Below, one piece after another: positions 51,037-60,202 of a DNA stretch of 64,000 nt (the first letter of the stretch is position 1; every line of letters begins with the position of its first letter). Source of the stretch: Maricaulis sp048268525 (GTDB taxonomy: Bacteria > Pseudomonadota > Alphaproteobacteria > Caulobacterales > Maricaulaceae); assembly GCF_048268525.1 (NCBI RefSeq), contig NZ_JBLWVH010000019.1:6892-70891 (forward strand). Direction: 5' to 3'. The notes beneath the pieces are model-generated. The model was not told the origin of the DNA. It saw only the letters and a list, made by a program, of their open reading frames with translations, and did no database searches. The position numbers were made by a program, and so were the translations under genes.

Positions 51037-52038
51037 TCAGCCGACCGAGAATCCGCCCGCATAGGGATCACGATCATCAACCCAGATCGTGTTGACGCCC
51101 GTTTGAACGGCCCACCCCTTGATACTGGGCCTGATAGCGGGGAAGTCACCAACCATCGTTGCCGCTTCGATGCGCCCCTTAAACAGGCTCCCGATCAGGC
51201 TTTCATGAATGAACTCATCGCCGGGCCTTAGCTCGCCACGCGCGGCCAGCTGTGCCATCCGGGCGCTGGTTCCGGTTCCGCAAGGAGACCGGTCGATGGC
51301 CCGACTTCCATAAAAGACGGCGTTGCGAGCATGGGCTTGCGGGTCACGGGGTCGGCCGGTCCACAGGGCGTGGGAGACACCGCCGACACGGGGGTCATCC
51401 GGATGGGTCAAGGTGACAGCCTGGTTGGCGGCGCTGCGGACAAGCGGGCTCAGGCGCAGTATGTCGGCGACCGTCAGGTCGGCGAGATCCGCATAGCCTG
51501 GCTGCGGGTCGATAATGGCGTAGAAGTTTCCGCCGTAGGCAATGTCGACGACGATCGACTGCCAACCTGGAATGTCGAGCACCAGGCCGGTGACGGCGAG
51601 ATAGGACGCCACATTGCGGATCCGTACACCGGCGACGCTACCCCCCTGCCAATCGATCTCCGCCTCGATCCGGCCCGCGGGCGCATCGAGTTTCACATGC
51701 TGGCGATCCGCCGGTGTGATGACGCCGTTTTCCAGCGCCATGGTCAGCGCGCCGATTGTGCCGTGGCCGCACATGGGCAGGCAGCCGGACGTCTCTATGA
51801 AGAGGATAGAGGCGTCTGCGCCGGGCGAGCACGGCGGGTAGAACATCGCTCCGGACATCATGTCGTGGCCGCGCGGCTCGAACATGAGCGAGCGCCGGAT
51901 CCAGTCGAAACGGACCATGAAATCGGCTCGCTTCTCACCCATCGTCGCGCCGTCCAGAAACGGCAATGGGCCGGTGATCAGGCGGACCGGGTTTCCGCAG
52001 GCATGCCCGTCCAGGCACTGAAAGACGTGGCGCATCAT
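51037..52038 (-). CDS. 4-hydroxyproline 2-epimerase (proline racemase family)
   Basis: 333 residues. Both catalytic Cys of the proline racemase/hydroxyproline epimerase family are present: Cys90 (LPMCGHGTIG) and Cys253 (DRSPCGTGTSARM). Keeping both Cys argues for an epimerase rather than a trans-3-hydroxyproline dehydratase, which has Thr in place of the second. It would convert trans-4-hydroxy-L-proline to cis-4-hydroxy-D-proline. It follows the dapA-like gene by 17 bp. Two adjacent ATGs (52038 and 52035) are possible starts; AGGAG suits the second. Confidence 0.9.
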   Translation of the reverse strand: MMRHVFQCLDGHACGNPVRLITGPLPFLDGATMGEKRADFMVRFDWIRRSLMFEPRGHDMMSGAMFYPPCSPGADASILFIETSGCLPMCGHGTIGALTMALENGVITPADRQHVKLDAPAGRIEAEIDWQGGSVAGVRIRNVASYLAVTGLVLDIPGWQSIVVDIAYGGNFYAIIDPQPGYADLADLTVADILRLSPLVRSAANQAVTLTHPDDPRVGGVSHALWTGRPRDPQAHARNAVFYGSRAIDRSPCGTGTSARMAQLAARGELRPGDEFIHESLIGSLFKGRIEAATMVGDFPAIRPSIKGWAVQTGVNTIWVDDRDPYAGGFSVG

Positions 52039-52055
52039 GCGCTCCTGACCATCAC

Positions 52056-52976
52056 TCAGTGAGCGAGTACCGCAGGCAATTTGATCGGCCGGGTGTCGCG
52101 CGCCGCTTCGACCATCGCGATCACTTCGGCCCGCCGCTCGCCCGTCAACACCATGCGGGGCATGCGAACCCGTTCCGAGCCTCGCCCCATCACCGCTTCG
52201 GCCAGCTTGATGGACTGGACCAGGTCGTGCTCGGCATCGAGGTGCAGCAGCGGCATGAACCAGCGATAGATGGTCCGGGCGGTCTCCAGGTCACCACGCT
52301 CGACTGCGTCCCACAGGGCAATCGATTCAGCCGGGAAGGCATTGGTGAGGCCGGACACCCAGCCCACCGCGCCCAGCAGGATCTCTTCCAGTGCAACATC
52401 GTCAAGGCCAGCGAAGACCAGATAGCGGTCGCCGCAGCGATTGATGATGTCTGTGATGCGTCGCGGATCGGGGGCGCTTTCCTTGATGGCGACCAGGGTC
52501 GGCACATCGGACAGACGCTCCAGCGTGTCGAGCGAGATCGAGACGCGGTAGGCGGGCGGATTGTTGTACAGCATGACCGGTAGCGAGGTCGCGGCCGCCA
52601 CGGTGCGGATATGAGCCTCGAGTTCGGCCTCGCTGGGCACATACACCATGGCCGGCAGCAACATCAGTCCGTCAGCGCCGATCCGCGCGGCATCAACGGC
52701 GTAGGCTTTCGCCAGCGCTGTGGTCAGCTCCGATACGCCCGTCAGGACCGGTATCCGGCCGTCAACCGCGTCAACGATAGCCGCCAGAACAGCCCGCTTC
52801 TCATCGGCCGTCAGCGAGTTGTTCTCACCGACCGTGCCCATGGCGATCAAGCCGTGCACCCCGTCATCGACCAGTGCCCGGACCATTGCCGTGGTTGCGT
52901 CGAAATCGACGGAATGATCCTCGGCGAATTGCGTTGTCGCTGCGGGAAAAACACCGCGCCAGCTTGTTGTATTCAT
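52056..52976 (-). CDS. DapA-family lyase, probably 1-pyrroline-4-hydroxy-2-carboxylate deaminase
   Basis: 306 residues, TIM-barrel class I aldolase of the DHDPS/NAL family. Schiff-base Lys165 (LVAIKESAPD), Tyr137 (MLYNNPPAYR) and the carboxylate loop GTVGENNSLT in place of GTTGE. The pairing with hydroxyproline epimerase points to the deaminase step that gives 2-oxoglutarate semialdehyde, rather than lysine biosynthesis. The D-hydroxyproline dehydrogenase and semialdehyde dehydrogenase of the pathway are not in the window. A GntR-like palindrome lies 116 bp upstream. Confidence 0.85.
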   Translation of the reverse strand: MNTTSWRGVFPAATTQFAEDHSVDFDATTAMVRALVDDGVHGLIAMGTVGENNSLTADEKRAVLAAIVDAVDGRIPVLTGVSELTTALAKAYAVDAARIGADGLMLLPAMVYVPSEAELEAHIRTVAAATSLPVMLYNNPPAYRVSISLDTLERLSDVPTLVAIKESAPDPRRITDIINRCGDRYLVFAGLDDVALEEILLGAVGWVSGLTNAFPAESIALWDAVERGDLETARTIYRWFMPLLHLDAEHDLVQSIKLAEAVMGRGSERVRMPRMVLTGERRAEVIAMVEAARDTRPIKLPAVLAH

Positions 52977-53091
52977 GTCGTGCCCTCACCCGTAACCGGT
53001 CTGACCGGTCATTGCCTTCGCCGAATTCCGGAACGCGGAAACGGCCCCGATAATCCTGCCATTTGCGACAGGGAAATCGAACATCGCATTA

Positions 53092-53103
53092 ATTGTATAC
53101 AAT
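53092..53103. promoter_or_regulatory. GntR (FadR-subfamily)-type operator
   Basis: ATTGTATACAAT is a perfect 12-bp palindrome of the TNGTNNACNA type bound by many FadR/GntR regulators. It lies between the dapA-like gene and the divergent metalloprotease. No GntR gene is in the window. Confidence 0.6.
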
Positions 53104-53183
53104 ATCCGAAACAGTCAAGGCCGCCGGGTGACACTGTCGGATTCCTCGTCTAGCGTCGCCGCAGAGAACGGGGACAGAGCCAA

Positions 53184-55697
53184 ATGAAAACCACCACGAC
53201 ACTGCTCATGATGATCACGCTTGGAGTAATGACCCCAGCCGCGATTGCTCCGGCTGCCATTGCCCAGGACGAGCCAACCTTCGACGAGGTCATCGAGAAT
53301 CTTGAACATCGCGAGGGATTCATACCGCTTTGGGTCGACCCGGCCGACGGTCGCATCCTGGCCGAATTGAGTGCCGGCGACGGCGATGAACTGGGGCGGA
53401 TGATCTATACCGCCAGCCTGACCTCCGGACTCGGCTCCAATCCGGTCGGGCTGGATCGCGGGCTCGGCTCAAGTTCTGAAATTCTTCGCTTTCTCCGCGT
53501 CAATGACCAGGTCTTTGCCGAGTTCGAGAACCTCGGCTACCGCGCCGAAGGTGCTGGTCCGGATGAAGCCGCCGCAACCCGCAATTCCTTTGCCCGCTCC
53601 ATCATCTGGTCGACTGCCATCGTCGCGGAAGACGACGGACGCCTGCTGATCGACCTGTCCGACTTCCTGACACGGGACCCGGTCGGCACGGTCAACCAAC
53701 TCTCCAACAGCGGGCAAGGCAGCTTCTCCATCGCCAGCGATCGCTCGGCGGCGATCACCGAAAGCGCGATGGCCTTCCCGGAAAATGTTGAAATTGATGC
53801 CCTTTTGACGCTGACCAGCGCGAGTCCGGGGTCAGAAGTCCGGGCTGTCACGCCGGCACCCAATTCGGTCACGCTCACCGTGCACCACTCCTTCGCGGCC
53901 CTGCCCGCACCGGGCTATGAGCCGCGCGAAGCCGATGACCGTGCCGGCGCCCTCACCCGCGCCTATTACGACATGGCAACCCCGCTGACCGATCCGGTCC
54001 GCCGCTCACTCGCCCTGCGCCATCGCCTGGAACGTGTTGATCCGTCAGCCCGATCCGGACCGGTTGTCGAGCCCATCATCTACTATCTCGACCGCGGCAC
54101 CCCGCCACTCATCCGCGACGCCCTGATCGAAGGCGGCAATTGGTGGGCCGATGCCTTTGCCGCAGCGGGCTATGAAGACGCCTTCCGCGTCGAGGTCCTG
54201 CCGGAAGGCGCCCACCCGCTCGACATTCGCTACAACGTCATCCAGTGGGTACACCGTCAGACCCGTGGCTGGTCCTATGGTGGCTCGGTCATCGATCCGC
54301 GCACCGGCGAAATCATCAAGGGACGCGTCATCCTTGGCTCCCAGCGCGTGCGCCAGGACCGGATGATCTTTGAAGGCCTCGTAGGGGCCACCGAGACCGG
54401 GAGCGGGACAACCAACGATCCGCTCCAGCTCGCCCTCGCCCGCATCCGCCAGCTGTCGGCCCACGAGATCGGCCATACGATCGGACTGGCCCACAACTTC
54501 GCCGCCAGCGTCTCGGACCGGGCATCGGTGATGGATTACCCGGCCCCGCTGGTTACCCTCGACGCCGGCGGTGAAATCGACACGAGCCAAGCCTATGACG
54601 TCGGCATCGGCGCCTGGGATCGCGTCGCGATTTCATGGCTCTACGGCGAGTTTGGTGAGGGGGCGGTCGAAGCCACGGCCCTCAACGAAATTCTCGACGA
54701 CGCCGCGTCAAACGGCCTCCTCTACATCACCGACCGCCATGCCCGCGGCAATGCCAGCGCCCACCCGCTCGCCAATCTGTGGGACAATGGCGCTGACCCG
54801 ACCGCCATGCTGACCGAGACCATGGCGGTTCGCTCAGCGGCCCTGGACAGGTTCGGACAACAGGTGCTCGCCACCGAACAGCCGGCCAGCGCACTGCGTC
54901 AGGTCCTGCCGCCCATCTACCTCTATCATCGCTATCAGGTTGAAGCGGCCGCCAAATCGGTCGGTGGTGTGCTGTTCGGTTACGCCCCAAATCGGGCCGG
55001 GCTCGACGGGCTGACGCCGGTCCCCGCCGCAGATCAGGCGCGATCCGTTGACGCCCTTCTGGCGACGCTTGAGCCGGAAGCGCTCGACATTCCGGACACG
55101 GTCCTGTCGCTGATGATGCCGGCCCCGCTCGCCGACTATTACCCGGCCGCCACACGCGAATTGTTCCGCTCGGACGACTATCCCGCTTTCAGTCGCGCCG
55201 ACGCAGCCGCGGCGTCGGCGCGTATCACGCTGCAGGCATTGCTCAATCCGTCGCGCCTGTCACGACTGGCCGACCAACACGCCCGTGATGGATCCCACAT
55301 GGGCCTGCCCGACCTGTTCGACAGGGTCGAGGCCACGCTCTTCGACGCCCCGGGCGATGAAGCCGCCCGCCTTCAACCCATCCGGCATGCCCTTCAGACC
55401 GAGTATGTCGCGCAATTGCTGGATATCCTGGCAGATGGACCGGCCACGCCAGCGTCCATAGCCCGGCAACGGCTCGAAACCATCGCCCGCAACGAACCGT
55501 CGCGGCGGCGCAGCGACGCCGCAAGCTCCCACCAATTGTGGCTGGCCCGCGCTGCCACGGCCGGGATCGAACGCTTCGACGCCGGGGAGACGCCGGAACT
55601 GGTCGACACACCTGTCCCGCCGGGCAGCCCGATCGGTGCTGATACCTGCTGGCATTGCGACAGTGGCACCTTGCTCGGCCTCGGACGGGACGAATGA
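53184..55697 (+). CDS. Secreted zinc-dependent metalloprotease (DUF5117/DUF4953-type)
   Basis: 837 residues with a signal peptide (MKTTTTLLMMITLGVMTPAAIAPAAIAQ). The metzincin-like zinc motif HEIGHTIGLAHNF starts at about residue 427, followed by the SVMDYPAP Met-turn. N-terminal sequence (DGRILAELSAGDGDELGRMIYTASLTSGLGSNPVGLDRG) and length match the DUF5117/DUF4953 metalloprotease group common in marine bacteria. It probably digests proteins or peptides in the periplasm or outside the cell. The ATG has GGGGA upstream. A lipoprotein gene overlaps its stop by ATGA. Confidence 0.9.
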   Translation: MKTTTTLLMMITLGVMTPAAIAPAAIAQDEPTFDEVIENLEHREGFIPLWVDPADGRILAELSAGDGDELGRMIYTASLTSGLGSNPVGLDRGLGSSSEILRFLRVNDQVFAEFENLGYRAEGAGPDEAAATRNSFARSIIWSTAIVAEDDGRLLIDLSDFLTRDPVGTVNQLSNSGQGSFSIASDRSAAITESAMAFPENVEIDALLTLTSASPGSEVRAVTPAPNSVTLTVHHSFAALPAPGYEPREADDRAGALTRAYYDMATPLTDPVRRSLALRHRLERVDPSARSGPVVEPIIYYLDRGTPPLIRDALIEGGNWWADAFAAAGYEDAFRVEVLPEGAHPLDIRYNVIQWVHRQTRGWSYGGSVIDPRTGEIIKGRVILGSQRVRQDRMIFEGLVGATETGSGTTNDPLQLALARIRQLSAHEIGHTIGLAHNFAASVSDRASVMDYPAPLVTLDAGGEIDTSQAYDVGIGAWDRVAISWLYGEFGEGAVEATALNEILDDAASNGLLYITDRHARGNASAHPLANLWDNGADPTAMLTETMAVRSAALDRFGQQVLATEQPASALRQVLPPIYLYHRYQVEAAAKSVGGVLFGYAPNRAGLDGLTPVPAADQARSVDALLATLEPEALDIPDTVLSLMMPAPLADYYPAATRELFRSDDYPAFSRADAAAASARITLQALLNPSRLSRLADQHARDGSHMGLPDLFDRVEATLFDAPGDEAARLQPIRHALQTEYVAQLLDILADGPATPASIARQRLETIARNEPSRRRSDAASSHQLWLARAATAGIERFDAGETPELVDTPVPPGSPIGADTCWHCDSGTLLGLGRDE

Positions 55698-56728
55698 AGC
55701 CCGCCAGACTCGCCGGTCTGGCCCTCGCCGCAAGCGCTCTGGCGGGCTGCGACAGCGAGACCTGGACGGTCACGGCACAATCCGGCGGCGTGGCGTCGTC
55801 ACTGCGCGGCCTGAGTGTGGTGGACGACGATACGGTCTGGATCGGTGCGCCTGACGGTCAGGTCCTGCGGACACTCGATGGCGGCGCGTCCTGGCAGGTC
55901 TCGTCGGTCGCTCTGGCTGATGGCGCAGACCTGCGATCGGCACACGGCTTTGATGGTGAACACGCCCTCTTCGCCACCGCCGGGCAGCCAGCCCGCATTC
56001 TGGAAACGCGCGACGGCGGTGAGAGTTTTGCCACGGTCTGGAATGATACCAGCGGAGCGGCTTTCATCGACAGCCTGGCATTCTGGGACAGAGATCGCGG
56101 TCTGGCCTTCTCCGATCCGGTGGAGGGAGGCTTCCTTATTCTGCGGACCCTGGACGGCGGAGCCAGCTGGCATCGTCTGGAGGGCTTGCCTGAACCACTG
56201 GAAGGTGAAGCCGGTTTTGCCGCCTCCAACAGCTCGATTGCCCTGACTGCGGAAGGCTGCGCTTTCATCGGCACCGGGGGCGGGGCCGTTGCCCGCATCC
56301 TGAGAAGTTGCGATTTCGGCGAGCATTGGGATGCTGTCGAGACGCCAATGGCAGCCGGCTCTGGAGGGGCAGGTATTTTCTCGGTGTCCGTTGGTGAGCC
56401 AGATGTGTTGGTGGCCAGCGGCGGGGACTATCTGTCTCCAGAGGCCCGCATCGGCAATTTCGCGCTTTCGACCGATCACGGCGATAGCTGGCAACTCTCG
56501 GACAGCCCGCCCTTCGGCTACCGCTCAGGCGTCGCCAACGTCGGCAATCAATGGTTCAGCGTCGGCACCAATGGGGTTGATATCGGCGCCGCGGACCCGA
56601 ACGGAGTTGAGTGGCGGCAAAGCGATTGGGATATTCCAGCTCCCAACGCCATCGCTTTTTCGGCCAGCGGCCGTGTCGGCTGGATCGTCGGCGCTGAGGG
56701 CGGCATATGGAAACTCACCATGCAATAG
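55694..56728 (+). CDS. Beta-propeller lipoprotein (Ycf48/BNR-repeat-like)
   Basis: Start at the ATG at 55694, overlapping the protease stop; 344 residues. A lipoprotein signal peptide ends in the lipobox LAGC. The mature part has repeated blades with the BNR/sortilin-type motif: VLRTLDGGASWQ, ILETRDGGESFA, ILRTLDGGASWH, ILRSCDFGEHWD, STDHGDSWQ. This is the Ycf48/YCF48-like fold. Translational coupling to the metalloprotease suggests that it assists or docks that enzyme. A bidirectional terminator follows. Confidence 0.88.
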   Translation: MKPARLAGLALAASALAGCDSETWTVTAQSGGVASSLRGLSVVDDDTVWIGAPDGQVLRTLDGGASWQVSSVALADGADLRSAHGFDGEHALFATAGQPARILETRDGGESFATVWNDTSGAAFIDSLAFWDRDRGLAFSDPVEGGFLILRTLDGGASWHRLEGLPEPLEGEAGFAASNSSIALTAEGCAFIGTGGGAVARILRSCDFGEHWDAVETPMAAGSGGAGIFSVSVGEPDVLVASGGDYLSPEARIGNFALSTDHGDSWQLSDSPPFGYRSGVANVGNQWFSVGTNGVDIGAADPNGVEWRQSDWDIPAPNAIAFSASGRVGWIVGAEGGIWKLTMQ

Positions 56729-56729
56729 A

Positions 56730-56758
56730 ATCAGGCCCGGCACTGGGCCGGGCCTGAT
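56730..56758. terminator. Bidirectional terminator hairpin
   Basis: A perfect 11-bp stem ATCAGGCCCGG/CCGGGCCTGAT (56730-56740 with 56748-56758) and 7-nt loop, between the convergent lipoprotein and porin genes. Only short U runs flank it. Confidence 0.75.
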
Positions 56759-56792
56759 CTACACACCAGAACACGGTGTTTAGCCGGAACGA

Positions 56793-57464
56793 TTAGCCGC
56801 CAAAGCTTTGCGAGAAGGACAGTACGATGCTGTCATCGCCACCGTCCGAAAGGTCGTGGTAGCGCAGGTCCCAGCCGACATTGCCGAAGATCGTGCCGGA
56901 TACACCGATCTGGTAGTCCTCGTAGTCTGCGGCCGGGATATCGTCGAAACGGCTGGCGCCAATGCGCCCGTCGACCGAAATCCCTTCGACAACTTCCATG
57001 CCGACACCGGTTTCAAGGTACCACGCCTGCCCGGTTTCGCCGTAGAATTCCGGCGAGTAGGACAGCTTTGCGTCCCAGGCAACCGGACCGAATTCGCGAC
57101 CGAGTCCGCCATAGAATTCGACGAAATTCTGGTCGCCGCCAGCGCTAGGGCTGTCCGGATAGGCGTAGTAAATCACACCGATATCCCAGTCGAATCCGGC
57201 ACCCGAGAAGGCGTACCCGCCATACAGGTCCAGCTCCATCGTGGTGTCATCCGAGAAGTCGACACTGGAACCCCACACGCCGACATAGAAGCCGTCCGCT
57301 TCGACATCGAAGCCGCCGGAGATTGCCGGGCCACCATCAGTCTGGGTGACCCCGCGGAAAATGTAGTCCGTGGTGAGGGCAACATTGCCGGTGACTTCCT
57401 GGGCAGCGACCGGGGCGGTGAAGCAGCAGGCTGCAAGGCTCAAAGCGAGAATTTTGGTTTTCAT
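56793..57464 (-). CDS. TorF family outer-membrane porin-like protein
   Basis: 223 residues with a signal peptide ending TAPVAAQ. The N-terminus of the mature protein (VTGNVALTTDYIFRGVTQTDGGPAISGGFDVEADGFYVGVWGSSVDF) is the hallmark of the TorF family (about 200-residue beta barrels). The remainder alternates beta strands and ends in an aromatic-rich LSFSQSFGG. AGGAG precedes the ATG. It lies 247 bp downstream of the amt gene on the same strand. TorF genes are often found with ammonium transporters, so a role in nitrogen-limited uptake is plausible. Confidence 0.88.
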   Translation of the reverse strand: MKTKILALSLAACCFTAPVAAQEVTGNVALTTDYIFRGVTQTDGGPAISGGFDVEADGFYVGVWGSSVDFSDDTTMELDLYGGYAFSGAGFDWDIGVIYYAYPDSPSAGGDQNFVEFYGGLGREFGPVAWDAKLSYSPEFYGETGQAWYLETGVGMEVVEGISVDGRIGASRFDDIPAADYEDYQIGVSGTIFGNVGWDLRYHDLSDGGDDSIVLSFSQSFGG

Positions 57465-57668
57465 GTTGTACTCCTGGGTGGAAAATTGGGTGGTTGGGAA
57501 TTCGGGTTTCTGGTGTTCCGGTTTCGGGGACGGGAGCGCAGCTCTCCCGATTGCCGTGTGATGACCGGCGCTGTGTTCAAGGATTTCGGGAGAGCCGGAC
57601 TGGACCGGCGCCCGGGTGTTGCTGGAGCGGAAGAAGCTGGCTCCGGGACAGCCCCGTCCGGCGGCGGG

Positions 57669-57697
57669 GGAACCGGGGAGGTTTGCTCACCGGTTCC
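57669..57697 (-). other. Hairpin between amt and torF-like genes
   Basis: GGAACCGG (57669-57676) pairs with CCGGTTCC (57690-57697), 15 bp beyond the amt stop. It has no U tract and may stabilise the amt mRNA or cause partial termination before torF. Confidence 0.4.
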
Positions 57698-57711
57698 GGA
57701 CGCCTGTGCCG

Positions 57712-59043
57712 TTACTGCGCCGGGGCTGAGTCCTTTCCCACGTCTGACGCGAAGATCGAGCCGGCGTCATGTCCGAGTTCGGACAGGTCGCCACCGACAT
57801 TTTCTGCATCCGGCGAGAGACGGATGCCGACGGTGATCTTCAGGATCATCCAGACAACGAAACTGGTCAGGAACACGAAGGCACCGATCGCACCGACACC
57901 GACCGCCTGCCCGAAAAAGGTCGCGTCAGAGTTGGTGAGCGGAACCGCCATGGTTCCCCAGATTCCAGCAAACAGATGGACCGGGATAGCACCGACAACA
58001 TCATCGATTCGGACCATTTCCAGCAGTTTCGCGCCGAAGGTAGCGATAACCGCGCCCACCGCGCCAATGGCGATGGCCTGCAGGATGGTTGGCGTCAGCG
58101 GCTCGGCCGTGATGGCGACCAGGCCGGCGAGTGCGCCGTTGAGGCAGTAGGCCAGGTTGGCCTTGCCGCCGCCCAGAAGCATCGACAGAAGATAGGCGGT
58201 CACGACACCACCGGCCGCGGCCATGTTCGTGTTGGCGAAGATCTGCGAGATGGCGACGGCATCGCCGGCAGAGCCCAGCGCCAGCTGGGAGGCGCCGTTA
58301 AAGCCGAACCAGCCGAACCAAAGGATGAATGTGCCCAGTGTTGCCAGCGGCAGCGAGCCCGGCATCATCGGCTTGGCGTCAGGACCAAAGCGTCCGGAAC
58401 GGGCACCCAGCAGGATGGCACCGGCCAGGGCGGCCCAGCCACCGGTCGAGTGAACAAGCGTGGAGCCGGCGAAGTCAGAGAAGCCGAAATCGGCATCCAG
58501 CCAACCGCCGCCCCATTCCCACGATCCCTGGATCGGATAGATCACGGCCGTCAGGACAATCACGAAGATGAAGAACGGTCCCAGCTTGACCCGCTCGGCA
58601 ATCGTCCCGGACACGATCGAAGCGGCTGTCGCCACGAAGACCATCTGGAAGAACCAGTCTGATGCTGCCGCATAGCCGGTACCCAGGTCGATCGCCTCGT
58701 CGCTGGCCACTTCGGACGGCACCCACATTTCCGGGATACCGAAATACGGCGTCTGACCGCCATACATCACCTGATATCCGACCAGGTAGAACATGATGCC
58801 GGCGATTGAGTAGAGCGCGATATTCTTCAGGCAAATTGCGGCGGTGTGCTTGGTCCGGACAAAACCGGCTTCCAGCATGGCAAAGCCAGCCGCCATCAAC
58901 ATCACGAGGAAACCCCCGATCAGGAAAAGCAGCGTGTTGAACACGAACGCCGTTTCCTCCGACACTTCGGCGTGCGCTGCACCGGTCAGACCGATACCGG
59001 CCACCACTGCACACAAAGCGCCTCTCGCCAGTGTCTTGCTCAT
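57712..59043 (-). CDS. amt: Ammonium transporter, Amt family
   Basis: Start at the ATG at 59043 (443 residues); an ATG at 59061 is also in frame. A signal peptide (ARGALCAVVAGIGLTGAAHA) is followed by 11 membrane helices. Amt motifs: GFAMLEAGFVRTKHTAAICLKNIALYSIAG, DFAGSTLVHSTGGWAALAGAILLGARSGRF (pore His), and FNGASQLALG; the second conserved pore His is in VVGAIPVHLFAGIWG. It imports NH4+/NH3 under nitrogen limitation. No glnK gene is adjacent, which is unusual. The upstream 590 bp have several small hairpins but no gene. Confidence 0.95.
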   Translation of the reverse strand: MSKTLARGALCAVVAGIGLTGAAHAEVSEETAFVFNTLLFLIGGFLVMLMAAGFAMLEAGFVRTKHTAAICLKNIALYSIAGIMFYLVGYQVMYGGQTPYFGIPEMWVPSEVASDEAIDLGTGYAAASDWFFQMVFVATAASIVSGTIAERVKLGPFFIFVIVLTAVIYPIQGSWEWGGGWLDADFGFSDFAGSTLVHSTGGWAALAGAILLGARSGRFGPDAKPMMPGSLPLATLGTFILWFGWFGFNGASQLALGSAGDAVAISQIFANTNMAAAGGVVTAYLLSMLLGGGKANLAYCLNGALAGLVAITAEPLTPTILQAIAIGAVGAVIATFGAKLLEMVRIDDVVGAIPVHLFAGIWGTMAVPLTNSDATFFGQAVGVGAIGAFVFLTSFVVWMILKITVGIRLSPDAENVGGDLSELGHDAGSIFASDVGKDSAPAQ

Positions 59044-59633
59044 TTTTGTTCTGCCAATCATTGGGAACCCCCCGTTTCTGGCAATTGCCCCTCACCATCC
59101 GGCCTGTCATCAGGTCGCGAACAGGGCTGCAGACTGCCTGCAGCACTTCCAAAACTCGTGTTGGATCAATGAGGTGACGGTCGCCGGAAGGGCGCGCCCC
59201 AAGGCGGATCGAAAACGGTCCGCTATCACTCACGATCCGCACCGCATGACATGCGATGGCGGATCCAATCAGTGCGCTCTGTGGTCAGGTCACCTTGTGG
59301 TGACTCTTGATTTCGTCAGTGTAGAACTCAGCATGCTGCATCGCAACAAATTTCTCACTGCGGTGTTTTTGCGGTTTTTTGTTTCGCTTAAAGTCCAGTT
59401 GATGCCCCGATCAGCAATTTTATGCCCCGCGGAAAGAGGCTGGCGTCGGCCGCCGCCAGCAGTTCAATCCACAGAGTCGCGACATGATCGGATGTCGCCC
59501 GCAAATTTGCTGCGCGTGCACAATTTTCCGTCAACAGGTTAATGACGATTCCGGTGCGGACATTTCATGCTGCACGGAAATGAACGGGTCTGCCTGCCGA
59601 TGCAGCAAGGTGACAACACATTCAAATCAGACG
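59044..59633. other. 590-bp non-coding region upstream of amt
   Basis: No supportable gene. It holds two clear hairpins: GCTGCAG/CTGCAGC (59126-59144, 5-nt loop) and GTCACC/GGTGAC (59289-59304, loop TTGT), plus a perfect palindrome CAGCATGCTG (59330-59339). I looked for a sigma-54 promoter or NtrC site for amt and could not identify one with confidence. The 59340-59400 stretch is richer in T and A than its surroundings. Confidence 0.4.
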
Positions 59634-60011
59634 TCAGGCTTCGTCCTTAGGGCCTTCCGGGCGGCTCAGGATGAACCAACCCACACCGCATAGCACCACG
59701 ACCTGGATCGCGATCACGCGCGGCCCAACGTCGAGAACCAGGCTGACAATCAGCGCCGCCGCCATGGCGGCGATCGCAAGATATTTGGAGCGACGATCGA
59801 TACCGCCATGGTCTCGCCAATTGCGGATCAAGGGACCGAACTGGCGGTGTGACAGCAGCCAGGTATGCAAGCGGGGCGAGGAGCGGGCGAAGAAGAAGGC
59901 CGCGAGCAGCAGGAAGGGCGTGGTCGGCACAAGGGGCAAAACGACACCGGCAATTGCCAGCGCCACGAAAATCAGCCCGAGGCTGCGCCATATCAAGCGT
60001 TTCACCCACAT
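59634..60011 (-). CDS. DUF454 (YbaN-like) inner-membrane protein
   Basis: 125 residues and three membrane helices. The family motif GIVLPLVPTTPFLLLAAFFFARSSPRLHTWLLSHRQFGPLI-NWR is present (here AGVVLPLVPTTPF), followed by a pair of helices at the C-terminus. YbaN/DUF454 proteins are inner-membrane proteins of unknown function. It is divergent from the ilv leader, with about 190 bp between. Confidence 0.9.
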   Translation of the reverse strand: MWVKRLIWRSLGLIFVALAIAGVVLPLVPTTPFLLLAAFFFARSSPRLHTWLLSHRQFGPLIRNWRDHGGIDRRSKYLAIAAMAAALIVSLVLDVGPRVIAIQVVVLCGVGWFILSRPEGPKDEA

Positions 60012-60202
60012 GGCCGAACCCTACCCGGTTTCACGCGCGCGAGCGCGTAGTATTCTCGTGCTCAAAACCTGCATTCCGGGAATGAGCTTGCCGTTTTGTG
60101 CCAAAATTTCATCATTGGTGCGGTTTTTTTCCAAACCGGGGTTGCCTTAACCAAAATCACCGGTCACGTTGCACCGCAATAGAGTTCTGGAAAGCTGCAC
60201 CA

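Noticed and set aside
59044..59633. Sigma-54 promoter or NtrC sites for amt
   Set aside because: I searched by eye for GG-N10-GC with a good consensus on the minus strand and found none convincing.
60121..60138. CGGTTT/AAACCG repeat as a terminator or operator before the ilv leader
   Set aside because: Short arms and no clear partner; it may be chance in a T-rich stretch.
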